A stretch of DNA of 64,000 bases, taken from assembly GCA_012270795.1 (NCBI GenBank), contig JAAXHO010000206.1:1-64000 (forward strand), written 5' to 3'. Every line of letters begins with the position of its first letter. Within the stretch, counting starts at the first letter, position 1. The stretch comes from Candidatus Poribacteria bacterium (GTDB lineage: Bacteria; Poribacteria; WGA-4E; WGA-3G). The notes beneath the pieces were generated by a model. That model was not told the DNA's origin and made no database searches. It was given only the letters and a program-made list of their open reading frames with translations. A program made the position numbers and the translations under genes. Below, one piece after another: positions 1 to 8,139 of this stretch.

Positions 1-767
1 AAGCAGAAAACCGACAAATAATCATTAGTGATCACGGATTTCGTTCAGGTTTTAATACATTGATGACAAATCTTATTCCTGACCTTCATACACTCGCTGC
101 AAGTGATAGTTTTCAATGCTTTCCCTTCTACACTTACGACGAAGATGGCACAAACCGCCGCGAAAACATCACCGATTGGGCATTGGCACAGTTCCGCACA
201 CATTACAAAGATGACTCTATCAGCAAGTGGGACATCTTCCACTATACCTACGGCATTTTACACCACCCCGACTATCGCGAGAAGTATCAAGCGAACCTAA
301 AGCGTGACCTACCGCATATCCCAACCCCCCGCTTGCGGGGGGCTAAAGGGGTTGCAGAAGATTTTTGGGGTTTTGCCAACGCAGGCTCGCGGTTAGCAGA
401 AATCCACGTCAACTACGAATCCCAACCCGAATATGATAACCTCAGGTTAGTTCAGAACCCAAATGTCCCGCTCAATTGGCGTGCTGAGAAAATGAAACTC
501 GCTAAAGACAAAACCTCCCTCATCTACAACGATTTTCTAACACTTGACGGTATCCCTGCAAAAGCGTTTGAATATCGTCTCGGCACACGTTCTGCGTTGG
601 AGTGGATAGTGGATCAGTATCGTGTCAAAACGGACAAACGCAGCGGCATCGTCAACGATCCGAATCGTGCGGATGATCCGCAGTACATTGTCCGGTTGAT
701 TGGACAGGTGATTTCAGTGATCTTAGAGACGGTGGATATTGTTGAAGGGCTGCCTGCGTTGGAGTAG
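1..767 (+). CDS. Type ISP restriction-modification enzyme, C-terminal part (gene enters from left edge)
   Basis: The reading frame is open from base 3 and has no start in the window, so this is the 3' end of a longer gene. The translation carries the hallmarks of the C-terminal specificity region of single-chain type ISP (LlaBIII/LlaGI-like) restriction-modification enzymes: NTLMTNLIPDLH near the start, SQ-like FQCFPFYTYDE, ISKWDIFHYTYGILHHPDYRE, then FWGFANAG..LAEIHVNYE and a C-terminal ALEWIVDQYRV...SGIVNDPN stretch. In this family that region follows the helicase and adenine methyltransferase domains and reads the target sequence. The nuclease, helicase and methyltransferase would lie to the left of the window. 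About 11 codons at 322-354 come from a palindromic repeat, in frame and between conserved blocks. Family call is strong; activity cannot be judged from the tail alone. Confidence 0.85.
   Translation, partial: AENRQIIISDHGFRSGFNTLMTNLIPDLHTLAASDSFQCFPFYTYDEDGTNRRENITDWALAQFRTHYKDDSISKWDIFHYTYGILHHPDYREKYQANLKRDLPHIPTPRLRGAKGVAEDFWGFANAGSRLAEIHVNYESQPEYDNLRLVQNPNVPLNWRAEKMKLAKDKTSLIYNDFLTLDGIPAKAFEYRLGTRSALEWIVDQYRVKTDKRSGIVNDPNRADDPQYIVRLIGQVISVILETVDIVEGLPALE
322..354. repeat. Palindromic repeat inside the type ISP coding sequence
   Basis: A perfect 8-bp stem, CCCCCCGC/GCGGGGGG with a TT loop (325-342), sits inside a longer CAACCCC...GGGGTTG inverted repeat. It is 33 bp long, an exact multiple of three, and is read as PTPRLRGAKGV, a Pro/Arg/Gly-rich stretch between two conserved blocks. 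Its base composition differs sharply from the surrounding gene. It resembles a genomic hairpin repeat that landed in frame and was tolerated. Confidence 0.7.
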
Positions 768-790
768 TAGGTGCATGCTGTGTGTTGTAA
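764..790 (+). repeat. Post-stop motif shared with 9516-9543
   Basis: The stop codon of the type ISP gene lies in a stretch TAGTAGGTGCATGCTGTGTG ending in GTAAC. Almost the same stretch, TAGTAGGCACACACCGTGTG ending in GTAAC, overlaps the stop of the helicase gene at 9517. Most differences are transitions. The copy at 9516 forms a GCACAC/GTGTGC hairpin; this one is partly decayed. Probably a small genomic hairpin repeat that prefers gene ends. Confidence 0.45.
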
Positions 791-854
791 CCTAATTATT
801 GCGTACAATATTGACACAAATTTATCACTATTTCAAAGAATTTAGCATTTTTGC

Positions 855-884
855 TTGACAATATAACAACTATTATGGGATACT
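855..884 (+). promoter_or_regulatory. Putative sigma70 promoter
   Basis: TTGACA at 855-860 is followed after 18 bp by GATACT at 879-884. It points toward the secreted-protein gene at 1144, but a hairpin element (946-1088) now lies between promoter and gene. Confidence 0.4.
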
Positions 885-945
885 TTAATAAAGTTTACAA
901 TGTCTAATGTATGCGACACGGCATATATTGACAATATTAACACGA

Positions 946-1088
946 CTTGTGCTTAGTCAACACCTGTTTGATAGCTCAATTGTAGGTCGGGTAGAGGCAC
1001 GAAACCCGACAGGCATAGATTTATTATTGGTAAAGTCGGGTTTCGTGCCTCTACCCGACCTACAAGTTAGGTGTTGACACAGCACTGA
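946..1088. repeat. MITE-like hairpin element, copy 1 of an inverted pair
   Basis: A 143-bp element with a long internal inverted repeat (GTAGGTCGGGTAGAGGCACG and its complement) and imperfect terminal inverted repeats containing GTCAACA. It matches the reverse complement of 5033-5175 almost base for base. The two copies face each other across 4 kb. No transposase is encoded. Confidence 0.85.
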
Positions 1089-1143
1089 TAGAACAGAGTG
1101 AACCCGACCTATAATGTGATTATCACAGAAGAAGGAAAATACA

Positions 1144-3648
1144 ATGAAAAATGGGCTAAAGAAAATATATGTCGTTGCGATTACACTTGCAGTGTTGTGG
1201 TTTCCTAAAACAATTACAGCACAGGAAACACTTTTACGCTGGGAAAATGGGGATACCCTTACGGGCAAACTGATAGGCAGTAAGTCGGGGAAAATTCGAT
1301 GGAAATCGTCACACTTTACAGACGAGCTCAACGTTGACATGTCTGTATTGGATTCAATCGTTTTCTCCAAACCATCTGCAAAGATAACTGAGACATTTCG
1401 GATTGCCACAGTATCTGGAGATAACTGGAATGCGGACATAATCGGTTCAGATGATAACACATTTCTTTTTAAGAGTAAGAATTTCGGGACGTTTCGCGTG
1501 AACCGTTCGTCAATTTACTCACTTGAAAATCGTGAACATTCTAATCTCGTTTTTGATGGATCACAACTTTCTTACTGGGAATTTGATGGAAACAGAAATG
1601 ATAATAAACAGGTCCAGTCTACTAAAAACAAACAACAGATTGGTTGGTATGCCGACCAAGGCGGACAGGCACGGACAGATATCGCGAAAACGAACTTGTA
1701 CTATCCTCTCGTTTGGTCTGCACAGTTTGTCATCGACTTTGAATTTGAATCAACAACACGCCCCCCAGAATTCGTTTTCGCACTCGGTAAAAACCTATAT
1801 GAGGCATTGCGAATAGAAACTTGGGTGAACGAACTTGTTGTCGTTCAAGGCACATTGTTTGAACCTATCATGTCAATAGAACCAGACCGACGAAACTTCC
1901 ATTTGCGGATCGCTTATGACCAGAACACAAGTGTGTTAAAAGTCTTTGAATTGAACGGTAATTTGCTGTTGAAACTTGATAAAGTAACTCCCACTACTAC
2001 AATTTCAGGGCCTTACATCTACAACCGAGGACAAGACATAACGGTCAAAAGGTTAAAAGTCTACAAACAAGCAGGTGAATTTAATGACCAAAAAATTGAT
2101 TTTACTAAACCGAGAGTCAACATGATGAATGGAAATATTCATCACGGCAAATTATTTGTTGAAAATGGCAACAGTTACGTTCTTGCAAACGATGGTACCC
2201 GCACAGATATCAAACTCCAAGAGATTGATCAACTTATACAACCTGAAAGAAAATTGGCACCGATAGACCAAGCTATGACATTAACATATTTAGACGGTTC
2301 TGTCATAAAAGGTCAAGTTCTGCAGATGGAACAGGAGAGTGTAGTAGTACAGACACGTTTCACCGAAGAACCCTTGACCTGTTCGCTTGCTGGACTATCA
2401 CTCTTGAAACTCGGTTCAAAAAAACAGACAAGAGTCCAACTCAAAGATTATGACCAATTAATTTTTCCAACGGGGAGCCTCCGTGGACATGTGATATTTG
2501 ATACTAACGACAAATCCAGTGTGAAATGGCAACCTATAGGAATGTCAGAACCGGTAAACATCGCAAAAAGTGAATCTGTCCGTATACAGCGCAATAGTAA
2601 ACAGATCTCAAGATTACGACCCTTTAGCGTAAAAATGTTTCCACATCTAATGCATCTAAAAAACGGAGAAGTTATACCGTGTCAAGTGATATCCTATGAT
2701 GCAACCAACATTCACTTCCGTTCCCCATTTATTAGCACAACACGGATGGACGCTACACATATCAAAGGTATTGAGTTCACACGAGGAAGCACACAAACCC
2801 GAAAGGAAAACAGAAATCCTATTACTATCACTAGTGGAAATAAAAACCGTATCATTTTAGAAGATGGACGTATTTTGGAAGCCACAGTGCGTAGACCCAA
2901 AGATGGCACCGTAGAAATAACAATCAATTCCAGCAACGATATGGAGGTTAAAACATCTGTTGCTGTAGATGGCACTTTAGAAGCAACAATCACTTCTGAG
3001 AACACCGACGAGAAACCTAAAACCATCGTTGTCAGTGGGAATTTCGCCTCAAATGACGCATTGGCACTTAAACGCGCAGTTGAACTTATGGTTGATCCCC
3101 TTGAAACGAGAACTGAGAATTTAGATGAAAAAATTGTACGCGCACTCACTGTACCACGCTTCAATCGCGACGACCCGCCAAGTCACATTCTTGTAGCAAG
3201 CAACGGTGATATAAAACGTGGTAAACTGCTCAGTTTCAATGGAAAAATAATTCTGTTTGATTCAAGGTTGAAGAAGATTAGGATCCCCATTGAGAGAGTC
3301 GCGCGGATTATAGATGTTAGGGCAGAGAATTTTGAGGAATTGGTAAAAGGTGGGAATGCTGCTGATATAGACCCAACACAACTAACAGATACCGACAAAC
3401 CACAAACAGAAAAAAACTCGTCCATTGTTCGCTTCGCATTGATACACAATCCTATCCTTATTTTTGAACCGATTGAGGTTAAAGGTGAAAACCTGTTTGG
3501 ACGCTCACCCATCTACGGAGAGGTGTCAATTCCAACGAAAAGCATCCAATATCTCCATTTCGGTGAAAAGGCTAAATCCTTCAGGTCCGTCTACGAAAAA
3601 TGGGTTATCCGCCCAGCAAAAGAACCCGAATACGGTGAGGATCGGTAG
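1144..3648 (+). CDS. Secreted repeat protein of unknown function
   Basis: An 834-residue protein with a clear signal peptide (about residues 1-26, ending TITAQ/ET). I recognise no named family over its whole length. At least four units share a pattern: a hydrophobic strand, NGD or DGS, a G-K/Q-L/V turn, a strand, then a serine- or threonine-rich strand and a final I.F strand. They begin at LLRWENGDTLTGKL (about 30), LTYLDGSVIKGQV (about 380), MHLKNGEVIPCQV (about 500) and ILVASNGDIKRGKL (about 680). These look like small Sm-like beta-barrels; that is inference from the strand pattern. The region around residues 145-310 (SYWEFDGN...) may be a jelly-roll domain. The start has a good ribosome site (AGAAGGA). 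Likely periplasmic or surface exposed. Flanked by inverted hairpin elements. Confidence 0.8.
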   Translation: MKNGLKKIYVVAITLAVLWFPKTITAQETLLRWENGDTLTGKLIGSKSGKIRWKSSHFTDELNVDMSVLDSIVFSKPSAKITETFRIATVSGDNWNADIIGSDDNTFLFKSKNFGTFRVNRSSIYSLENREHSNLVFDGSQLSYWEFDGNRNDNKQVQSTKNKQQIGWYADQGGQARTDIAKTNLYYPLVWSAQFVIDFEFESTTRPPEFVFALGKNLYEALRIETWVNELVVVQGTLFEPIMSIEPDRRNFHLRIAYDQNTSVLKVFELNGNLLLKLDKVTPTTTISGPYIYNRGQDITVKRLKVYKQAGEFNDQKIDFTKPRVNMMNGNIHHGKLFVENGNSYVLANDGTRTDIKLQEIDQLIQPERKLAPIDQAMTLTYLDGSVIKGQVLQMEQESVVVQTRFTEEPLTCSLAGLSLLKLGSKKQTRVQLKDYDQLIFPTGSLRGHVIFDTNDKSSVKWQPIGMSEPVNIAKSESVRIQRNSKQISRLRPFSVKMFPHLMHLKNGEVIPCQVISYDATNIHFRSPFISTTRMDATHIKGIEFTRGSTQTRKENRNPITITSGNKNRIILEDGRILEATVRRPKDGTVEITINSSNDMEVKTSVAVDGTLEATITSENTDEKPKTIVVSGNFASNDALALKRAVELMVDPLETRTENLDEKIVRALTVPRFNRDDPPSHILVASNGDIKRGKLLSFNGKIILFDSRLKKIRIPIERVARIIDVRAENFEELVKGGNAADIDPTQLTDTDKPQTEKNSSIVRFALIHNPILIFEPIEVKGENLFGRSPIYGEVSIPTKSIQYLHFGEKAKSFRSVYEKWVIRPAKEPEYGEDR

Positions 3649-3767
3649 ACGAGACAAAGGGACAAACGCAAGAATAACATTTGATAATGAAATGCTCGAC
3701 TGCACTGCTTCTAACTTCTGATCACTATTCCCATACCTTCTATGCCCAATTAACGTGATTTATCTTA

Positions 3768-3922
3768 TACCATTTCTAATTGATTATGTCTCATTACCTG
3801 TAGAGATATGGTAGGAGCGGCCTCCTTGTCGCGACCGGGAGGTCGCTCCTACCGAAGAGGTGCACTCCTACCAGCAATAACAGTGGAATTCCTTAATGAG
3901 ACAATATTTTTTAGAATTGGTA
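3768..3922. repeat. MITE-like element with 31-bp terminal inverted repeats and GTAGGAGCG core
   Basis: The left end TACCATTTCTAATTGATTAT and the complement of the right end (TACCAATTCTAAAAAATATT) match over about 31 bp, both continuing into TGTCTCATTA. TTA flanks both sides as a likely 3-bp target duplication. The core is a GTAGGAGCG...CGCTCCTAC palindrome also found at 33249 and 56815. A second, partial hairpin half (GCACTCCTACC) follows the core. Confidence 0.75.
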
Positions 3923-3937
3923 TTACAATTGCTTGCC

Positions 3938-4020
3938 CACTGTAATTTAACAAAAATGCCACGGTTACTCCACTGGTAAGGGACAGGGGTTAACTTCCTT
4001 TATGTGTGTCAACGTATTTT
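3938..4020. repeat. 83-bp direct repeat, copy A (copy B at 5707-5790)
   Basis: CACTGTAATTT..., GCCACGGTTACTCCACTGG, GGGTTAACTTCC and GTGTGTCAACGT line up in order with CACTGCAATTT..., GCCACGATTTTCCCACTGA, GGGTTAATCTCC and GTGTGTCAATAT at 5707-5790. By eye they are roughly 70-75 percent identical. Function unknown; it may be the end of a degenerate mobile element. Confidence 0.55.
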
Positions 4021-4272
4021 CAGGTTCCATTATAATAAAGCGAAACCCACTCTTTTGTAAAAAAAATATTGCATTATGTTGTGTGGTATAATATTAATTA
4101 TGGTTAAACATCGTTCACCCAATGTAGGTGCACATTCTATAAAATTATATCTCTGAGAGTAATTGCTTAATTGCCAAGGAATACTTTCCTTTATATAGGG
4201 ATAGGCCTATCTAACCATGTAATTCAGAGATCATTCAATATACACACGTGCTACAACAACAAAGGAAATAAA

Positions 4273-5008
4273 ATGATACGTGACATCATCACCAACAAAT
4301 GGATACTGATCAGTGTTGCACTTTTAATTATCAGTGTTGGAGCATGTTATTTATGGTACCAACATGAAATTACACCGTATAAGCAAAATGCTGCCAAAAA
4401 TGCCGAGTTACGCCGCCAATGGGAAGCAACCCGAAAAGCAAATTCAAATAACAAAGTGGAACCGGAAGTCAACCCCCAATCTATGGAAAACACTACCCAA
4501 GACGCAGCGAATCCAACAACTGAAACACCTGGTCCAAGCATAGAAACTGACACACACTGACGAAACAACGAAATCTATTATTACAATCAATACCCAAAAC
4601 AGAAATACGTCAGAAAAACGTGTGTCACCTCACGGATTCGGACCATACCCTCCAGTACCAAAAGGAGCACCGTGTCCGCAATTTACAGGTAATGAAAGCC
4701 GAACTATGGAACTGATGATGCGGGTTGTCATCAAGAAATGGAATGAAGGTGATCGGTTTGTAGGGGCAAACATTGACGACGATGGGATAATGTATATTAT
4801 TTATCCTGATATCCTATATGTTGAATATGGAGAACCTGTAGAAGAACCAGATGCTACAGTCAGAGTTCCCATTATAGGTTCATTAGGACCTCGCGGGACA
4901 CGACTAACCTCTGAACAGATGCATTCTGGTAATATACCACAAGGACTTCGTGCCATAGAATTCGATAAAGCAGGTATACCAGCTTACGACTATTTAGATT
5001 TGCGCTAA
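4273..5008 (+). pseudogene. Frameshifted membrane-anchored protein, paralogue of 12013-12771
   Basis: The first part (ATG at 4273, ribosome site AAAGGA) encodes a short cytoplasmic start, one transmembrane helix (ILISVALLIISVGACYLWY) and a Pro/Thr/Asn-rich linker. It stops at 4558. The conserved C-terminal domain continues in another frame, from about 4550 to 5008, with SPHGFGPYP..PKGAP, ELMMRVVIKKWNEGDRF, a tyrosine-rich YPDILYVEYGE strand and a YDYLDLR end. Every one of these blocks occurs in the intact gene at 12013-12771. The break falls in an ACACACAC run. Loss of one AC unit explains the shift, and inserting two bases restores a continuous frame. Function unknown. A sequencing error is possible but a slippage mutation is more natural. 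Confidence 0.8.
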
Positions 5009-5032
5009 TGTCTAATAAAGGAGGTATTGGCT

Positions 5033-5175
5033 CTAGTGCTGTGTCAACACCTAACTTGTAGGTCGGGTAGAGGCACGAAACCCGACTTTACCAATAATAA
5101 ATCTATGCCTGTCGGGTTTCGTGCCTCTACCCGACCTACAATTGAGCTATCAAACAGATGTTGACTAAACACTAG
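5033..5175. repeat. MITE-like hairpin element, copy 2 (inverted relative to 946-1088)
   Basis: A 143-bp element bounded by CTAG on both sides (CTAGTGCTG...AACACTAG). This suggests either a CTAG target duplication or a terminal palindrome. The terminal repeats contain GTCAACA and the core is the GTAGGTCGGGTAGAGGCACG palindrome. It is nearly identical to the reverse complement of copy 1, so the two insertions are recent. Confidence 0.85.
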
Positions 5176-5251
5176 TAAAGAATAAGTGCTAATAAAAATG
5201 TAAACCCTTATGGTCATTGACTTTATTAAAAATAATCGCACTAAATCTTAA

Positions 5252-5614
5252 AATGAAACCGAAGGAGTTGTAACTAATTATGCTACAGCAGCAGAAGCCA
5301 TCTTCCCTGAATTGAGTAGCGGACTATTTCCTTCGGAGACATCTATTTCAAGGTATGGCACACATAATGTGATACTAATTACCGAAGAACCGTATGTAAG
5401 GGTGGATTGGTATATCACACATCCTAATGCCGCGAGCAGTGTTACCATAGAATCTGATCCGGGGAATGGATCTACGAAAGAAGCGACTATGAGCTTCACG
5501 TTTAATTCCGAATTTGAAACAGGCAAGTATGTGATAACCGCACAAATTGTCTATGGGTTGAATAGGGCAGAATCTTTATCGTATGTATTGGATGTACAAG
5601 ATTATCATTTCTAA
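5252..5614 (+). pseudogene. Fragment of an Ig-like/cell-surface domain
   Basis: The frame is open from just after a stop at 5249 to 5614, with no ATG and only a weak TTG at 5312. The translation reads like a single beta-sandwich domain: VRVDWYITHP, SSVTIESDP, TMSFTFNSEFETGKYVITAQIVYGLNRAESLSYVLDV. It looks like the C-terminal domain of a larger secreted protein whose front has been lost, perhaps when the neighbouring hairpin element inserted. A short genuine gene starting at TTG 5312 cannot be excluded. Confidence 0.4.
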
Positions 5615-5616
5615 TG

Positions 5617-5650
5617 TCCACCAATAGTGTTTTGTGGTGGTGTCCTTTTC
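5617..5650 (+). terminator. Possible rho-independent terminator
   Basis: CCACCA (5618-5623) pairs with TGGTGG (5635-5640) just after the stop at 5614 and is followed by a pyrimidine-rich TGTCCTTTTC. The stem is short. Confidence 0.35.
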
Positions 5651-5706
5651 TCGGTAACTATCTATTCTGTTCGGTGTGTTATATAGTAGAGTGTACAATT
5701 AACGAT

Positions 5707-5790
5707 ACACTGCAATTTTACGAAAAGCCACGATTTTCCCACTGACAAAGGGAGCAGTAGGGTTAATCTCCCTTAGGTGTGTCAATATTC
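5707..5790. repeat. 83-bp direct repeat, copy B
   Basis: Direct-orientation partner of 3938-4020. The rest of the gap between 5650 and 5883 shows no gene. Confidence 0.5.
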
Positions 5791-5883
5791 TAAATCTTAC
5801 TATATTTAGAAAGACGCTTGAAGTTGCTGAGATAGACGTTTGCATTCTGATATGGGATATAGTACCATCAGAAATGCAAATTT

Positions 5884-7368
5884 CTATTTCTCTGGTGCAG
5901 AAATGGTTTCCCATTCAGGCCAAATCTCTACCACAGATTCTGGCAAAATCGTCAACCCAGCTTTTTGAGTCACAAGTTCAATTCGTAATCTGTTTTCACC
6001 AACGACTCTCTGCAGTGGCAACAACCAATAAGCGTGATACAAATCCCCATCAACATAACCTCCCACACAGATATTCTCAATGTGTTGATAGATTATGTCA
6101 GTATTACCCAGCATCACATGGAGCACCTGTCCGTTCTGTTGAATATGAATGACAATTGAAGGTGTGATGGAATTCAACCAATCCGCACGCAGATACAGTA
6201 TCGGTTGACCGTCAGTGCTTTTTATCTCAAAGAGCATATCGGTGATGCTTTGTTTTCCGCCCTCCAAAGTTAATTCTGATTCTACTAACGGGTGTTTTGC
6301 GAAAACTGGTTGAGTTTTCCCTTGATTTAGACACGCGAAAGGTGAACCATAAGCGTGCCATTCAAGAAATGTCAATAGGTGAGTGCGCATATCACTTACA
6401 AGTTTATTGACATTTCCTGTTTGTTCAAGCTCAAGCAACAGTTCAGAAAGACCTGTCACGCTTGCATATTCGACGCGGGCATGCATAAGCAACTTCGCAA
6501 CTGACCATTCTGGGTGTAAAGCATAAGTATCCAAAAAGTGCATCACCAACTGATTGGTATAACGTGCGGGCACCATTCCCATCACGGTAGCGGTACTACC
6601 CAAATACGCACGACAACCATTGTTCAAAAATGCGCGTAATAAAGTTGAACCGGGAGGTGTCGTAGCACAACCATCAACAATTGCAATCGGTTGACGCGAG
6701 AGTTCTGGCATATCTTTCGCTGTAACAAAGTTTTCCCCGAATCGATTGCTCAGGCTTTTAGGACTACCATGTCCAAAGTGAATAATCAAATCCGAGTGTG
6801 ATAGGCATTCCGCACCACCTCTACCGAGTACTTCAACCTCATGTCCCTGTTGTGACAACACATCAAGAAATCGCTGCGTTTCTAAATGTATACGTGTATC
6901 TTCTGAACACAAAATCGTGGCATTTGGTCCTGTATTTTCTACTTTTTCACTGAGTTGACGCTGCATTGCATCAGGATGTCCGAGTACCCGCGTGGTTACA
7001 ACTTCAGGGAGACCATCACCATCCAAATCCGAATAGAAAGAATCTGTGTGAAAAAGCGTTCTACCCAATTGAATTTCCCACATCGGAATAACGTCTTCAT
7101 CTCCTACCAGAATGAGATAGTCCAATTTCCCATCCGTTTTTGAGATAATCTCAGCTTTAATGTCCCGTGCCATTGTTGTTAATTCTGGATTAGGATATGT
7201 AGGAATTGTAATTGGCTTCCCTGTCTTTTGCTTGTAGACATCACCAATATCAAGCACTTCGGCATTATGGGTGCGGGCAAACGTCTCAATTGCTTTCTCG
7301 ATTTCCCCGATTTCTTCAGGATAAGTATCTGCAAAAGTCGTCATATTTACTAACAACAGTGTTTTCAT
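5884..7368 (-). CDS. Gingipain-like (C25, caspase-fold) cysteine peptidase
   Basis: 494 residues. The N-terminal two thirds match the clan CD/C25 pattern: KLDYLILVGDEDVIP (about 81-95), a DSFYSDLDGDGLPEV calcium-loop-like motif (109-123), then HFGHGSP with the probable catalytic histidine at 200, and AIVDGCATTP with the probable catalytic cysteine at 234. The residues after about 330 may form a beta-rich domain. Unlike secreted gingipains it has no signal peptide, so it probably acts in the cytoplasm. Start ATG 7368 has a strong AAGGAGA site. It is divergent from the XPB/DUF790 pair, with a small tail-anchored gene on the same strand upstream. Cytoplasmic caspase-like peptidases in bacteria often act as suicide effectors; applying that here is inference. 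Confidence 0.8.
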   Translation of the reverse strand: MKTLLLVNMTTFADTYPEEIGEIEKAIETFARTHNAEVLDIGDVYKQKTGKPITIPTYPNPELTTMARDIKAEIISKTDGKLDYLILVGDEDVIPMWEIQLGRTLFHTDSFYSDLDGDGLPEVVTTRVLGHPDAMQRQLSEKVENTGPNATILCSEDTRIHLETQRFLDVLSQQGHEVEVLGRGGAECLSHSDLIIHFGHGSPKSLSNRFGENFVTAKDMPELSRQPIAIVDGCATTPPGSTLLRAFLNNGCRAYLGSTATVMGMVPARYTNQLVMHFLDTYALHPEWSVAKLLMHARVEYASVTGLSELLLELEQTGNVNKLVSDMRTHLLTFLEWHAYGSPFACLNQGKTQPVFAKHPLVESELTLEGGKQSITDMLFEIKSTDGQPILYLRADWLNSITPSIVIHIQQNGQVLHVMLGNTDIIYQHIENICVGGYVDGDLYHAYWLLPLQRVVGENRLRIELVTQKAGLTILPESVVEIWPEWETISAPEK

Positions 7369-7562
7369 CAGGTCTCCTTAGGTTAGATGTTCTGATCACA
7401 TTTGTGTTCTGAACTTTGTGGCGGCATCATTATGCGTTTCAGTCCGGATTTGTCCTTATTAGTCAATGTGTTATATTAATATATCACGACCTGGCAAGAA
7501 GTTAAGTGTGGTGTAAAGGTCTTTACACTCAGAATCACGAATCTTTCTATCATAATAATGCT

Positions 7563-7591
7563 TTGAATTCACACCTGGATTTTGATATAAT
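7563..7591 (+). promoter_or_regulatory. Putative sigma70 promoter before the truncated helicase copy
   Basis: TTGAAT (7563-7568), a 17-bp spacer and TATAAT (7586-7591). It lies about 30 bp before the ATG at 7624 and would transcribe the truncated helicase copy. Confidence 0.6.
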
Positions 7592-7623
7592 ATAGGCAGT
7601 AACGACCAAGAAAAAACCAACTC

Positions 7624-7736
7624 ATGTCTAGAGACTCAACTATGGTTACACTCAAGATAAACTTTGACAAAGGCACGCTCATCCTACAGAAAGTTCCAGA
7701 TGCACTCCAATCACAGTTGCCCGATAGATGCATACT
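7624..7736 (+). pseudogene. Truncated duplicate of the 5' end of the XPB-like helicase gene
   Basis: The translation LKINFDKGTLILQKVPDAL is nearly the same as residues 5-23 of the helicase at 8140 (LKINFDKGTLILQNVPDAL). At the DNA level 7655-7724 and 8157-8228 are almost identical, including the stretch AAACTTTGACAAAGGCACGC. Similarity ends abruptly after the codons for PDR/PDI, and the frame then runs into unrelated sequence antisense to the small gene at 7758. The fragment kept its own promoter and start codon. It is a remnant of a partial tandem duplication or of an older helicase gene replaced downstream. Confidence 0.75.
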
Positions 7737-7757
7737 TGACAGGAGGCTAATTTGTTT

Positions 7758-7973
7758 TTACCTGATCCAATTAATGATGAGTCCGATGAGGCTTCCAATA
7801 CCAACAACAATACTAATACCGATGGCAAGGTTCGCGCGCTGCGTTGATGACGACTCAGACCGACCTTCCATGTTACCTTTTATCCAACTTACATCCTGCT
7901 CAAGTGAACCAAGACGATTGTCCACGCGCTCCATCCAATTTAAGACGAGTTTTTGAAAATCTTGAGTATCCAT
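7758..7973 (-). CDS. Small tail-anchored coiled-coil membrane protein
   Basis: 71 residues. The N-terminal half is a heptad-like amphipathic helix (DFQKLVLNWMERVDNRLGSL, then EQDVSWIKGNMEGR). The C-terminus is one hydrophobic helix (LAIGISIVVGIGSLIGLII). The layout resembles small holin-accessory/XhlA-type or effector-anchor proteins, but I cannot name a family. ATG 7973 has a good CAGGAGT site and a well-formed promoter at 8017-8045. It sits on the minus strand between the helicase remnant and the full helicase, and could be cotranscribed with the C25 peptidase if transcription reads through the roughly 390-bp gap. Confidence 0.7.
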   Translation of the reverse strand: MDTQDFQKLVLNWMERVDNRLGSLEQDVSWIKGNMEGRSESSSTQRANLAIGISIVVGIGSLIGLIINWIR

Positions 7974-8016
7974 GTGTGACTCCTGAGTATGAAAAGATTG
8001 AAACGAACTTTATTAA

Positions 8017-8045
8017 ATTTTAACACAATTCTACAAGAATGTCAA
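8017..8045 (-). promoter_or_regulatory. Putative sigma70 promoter for the small membrane protein
   Basis: On the minus strand, TTGACA (8045-8040), a 17-bp spacer and TAAAAT (8022-8017), about 45 bp upstream of the ATG at 7973. Confidence 0.6.
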
Positions 8046-8139
8046 TTTATCCTTTTTGATAATTTTGACGCATTTTATCACAACTGAAAACGCTTCAAAC
8101 AAAATAACTTTGCTGAATGTATGAGTGAAGGTGTAATTT

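Larger units (their letters stand above)
3649..4272. other. Repeat-bearing intergenic region
   Basis: No convincing gene. It holds a MITE-like element (3768-3922) and an 83-bp stretch (3938-4020) repeated at 5707-5790. An AT-rich GGTATAAT box occurs at 4085-4092, but no well-spaced -35 box accompanies it. Confidence 0.6.

Noticed and set aside
957-1460. 167-codon minus-strand frame antisense to the secreted-protein gene
   Set aside because: It overlaps the real gene's start, and part of its translation comes from the hairpin element, the same peptide appearing from the copy at 5044-5241.
4171-4272. Upstream extension of the broken membrane-protein gene
   Set aside because: The paralogue at 12771 starts at the equivalent of ATG 4273, which has AAAGGA upstream; the extension has no similarity.
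7624-7956. A 110-residue protein starting at 7624
   Set aside because: Only the first 35 or so residues resemble a protein (the helicase start); the rest is the antisense of the small membrane-protein gene.
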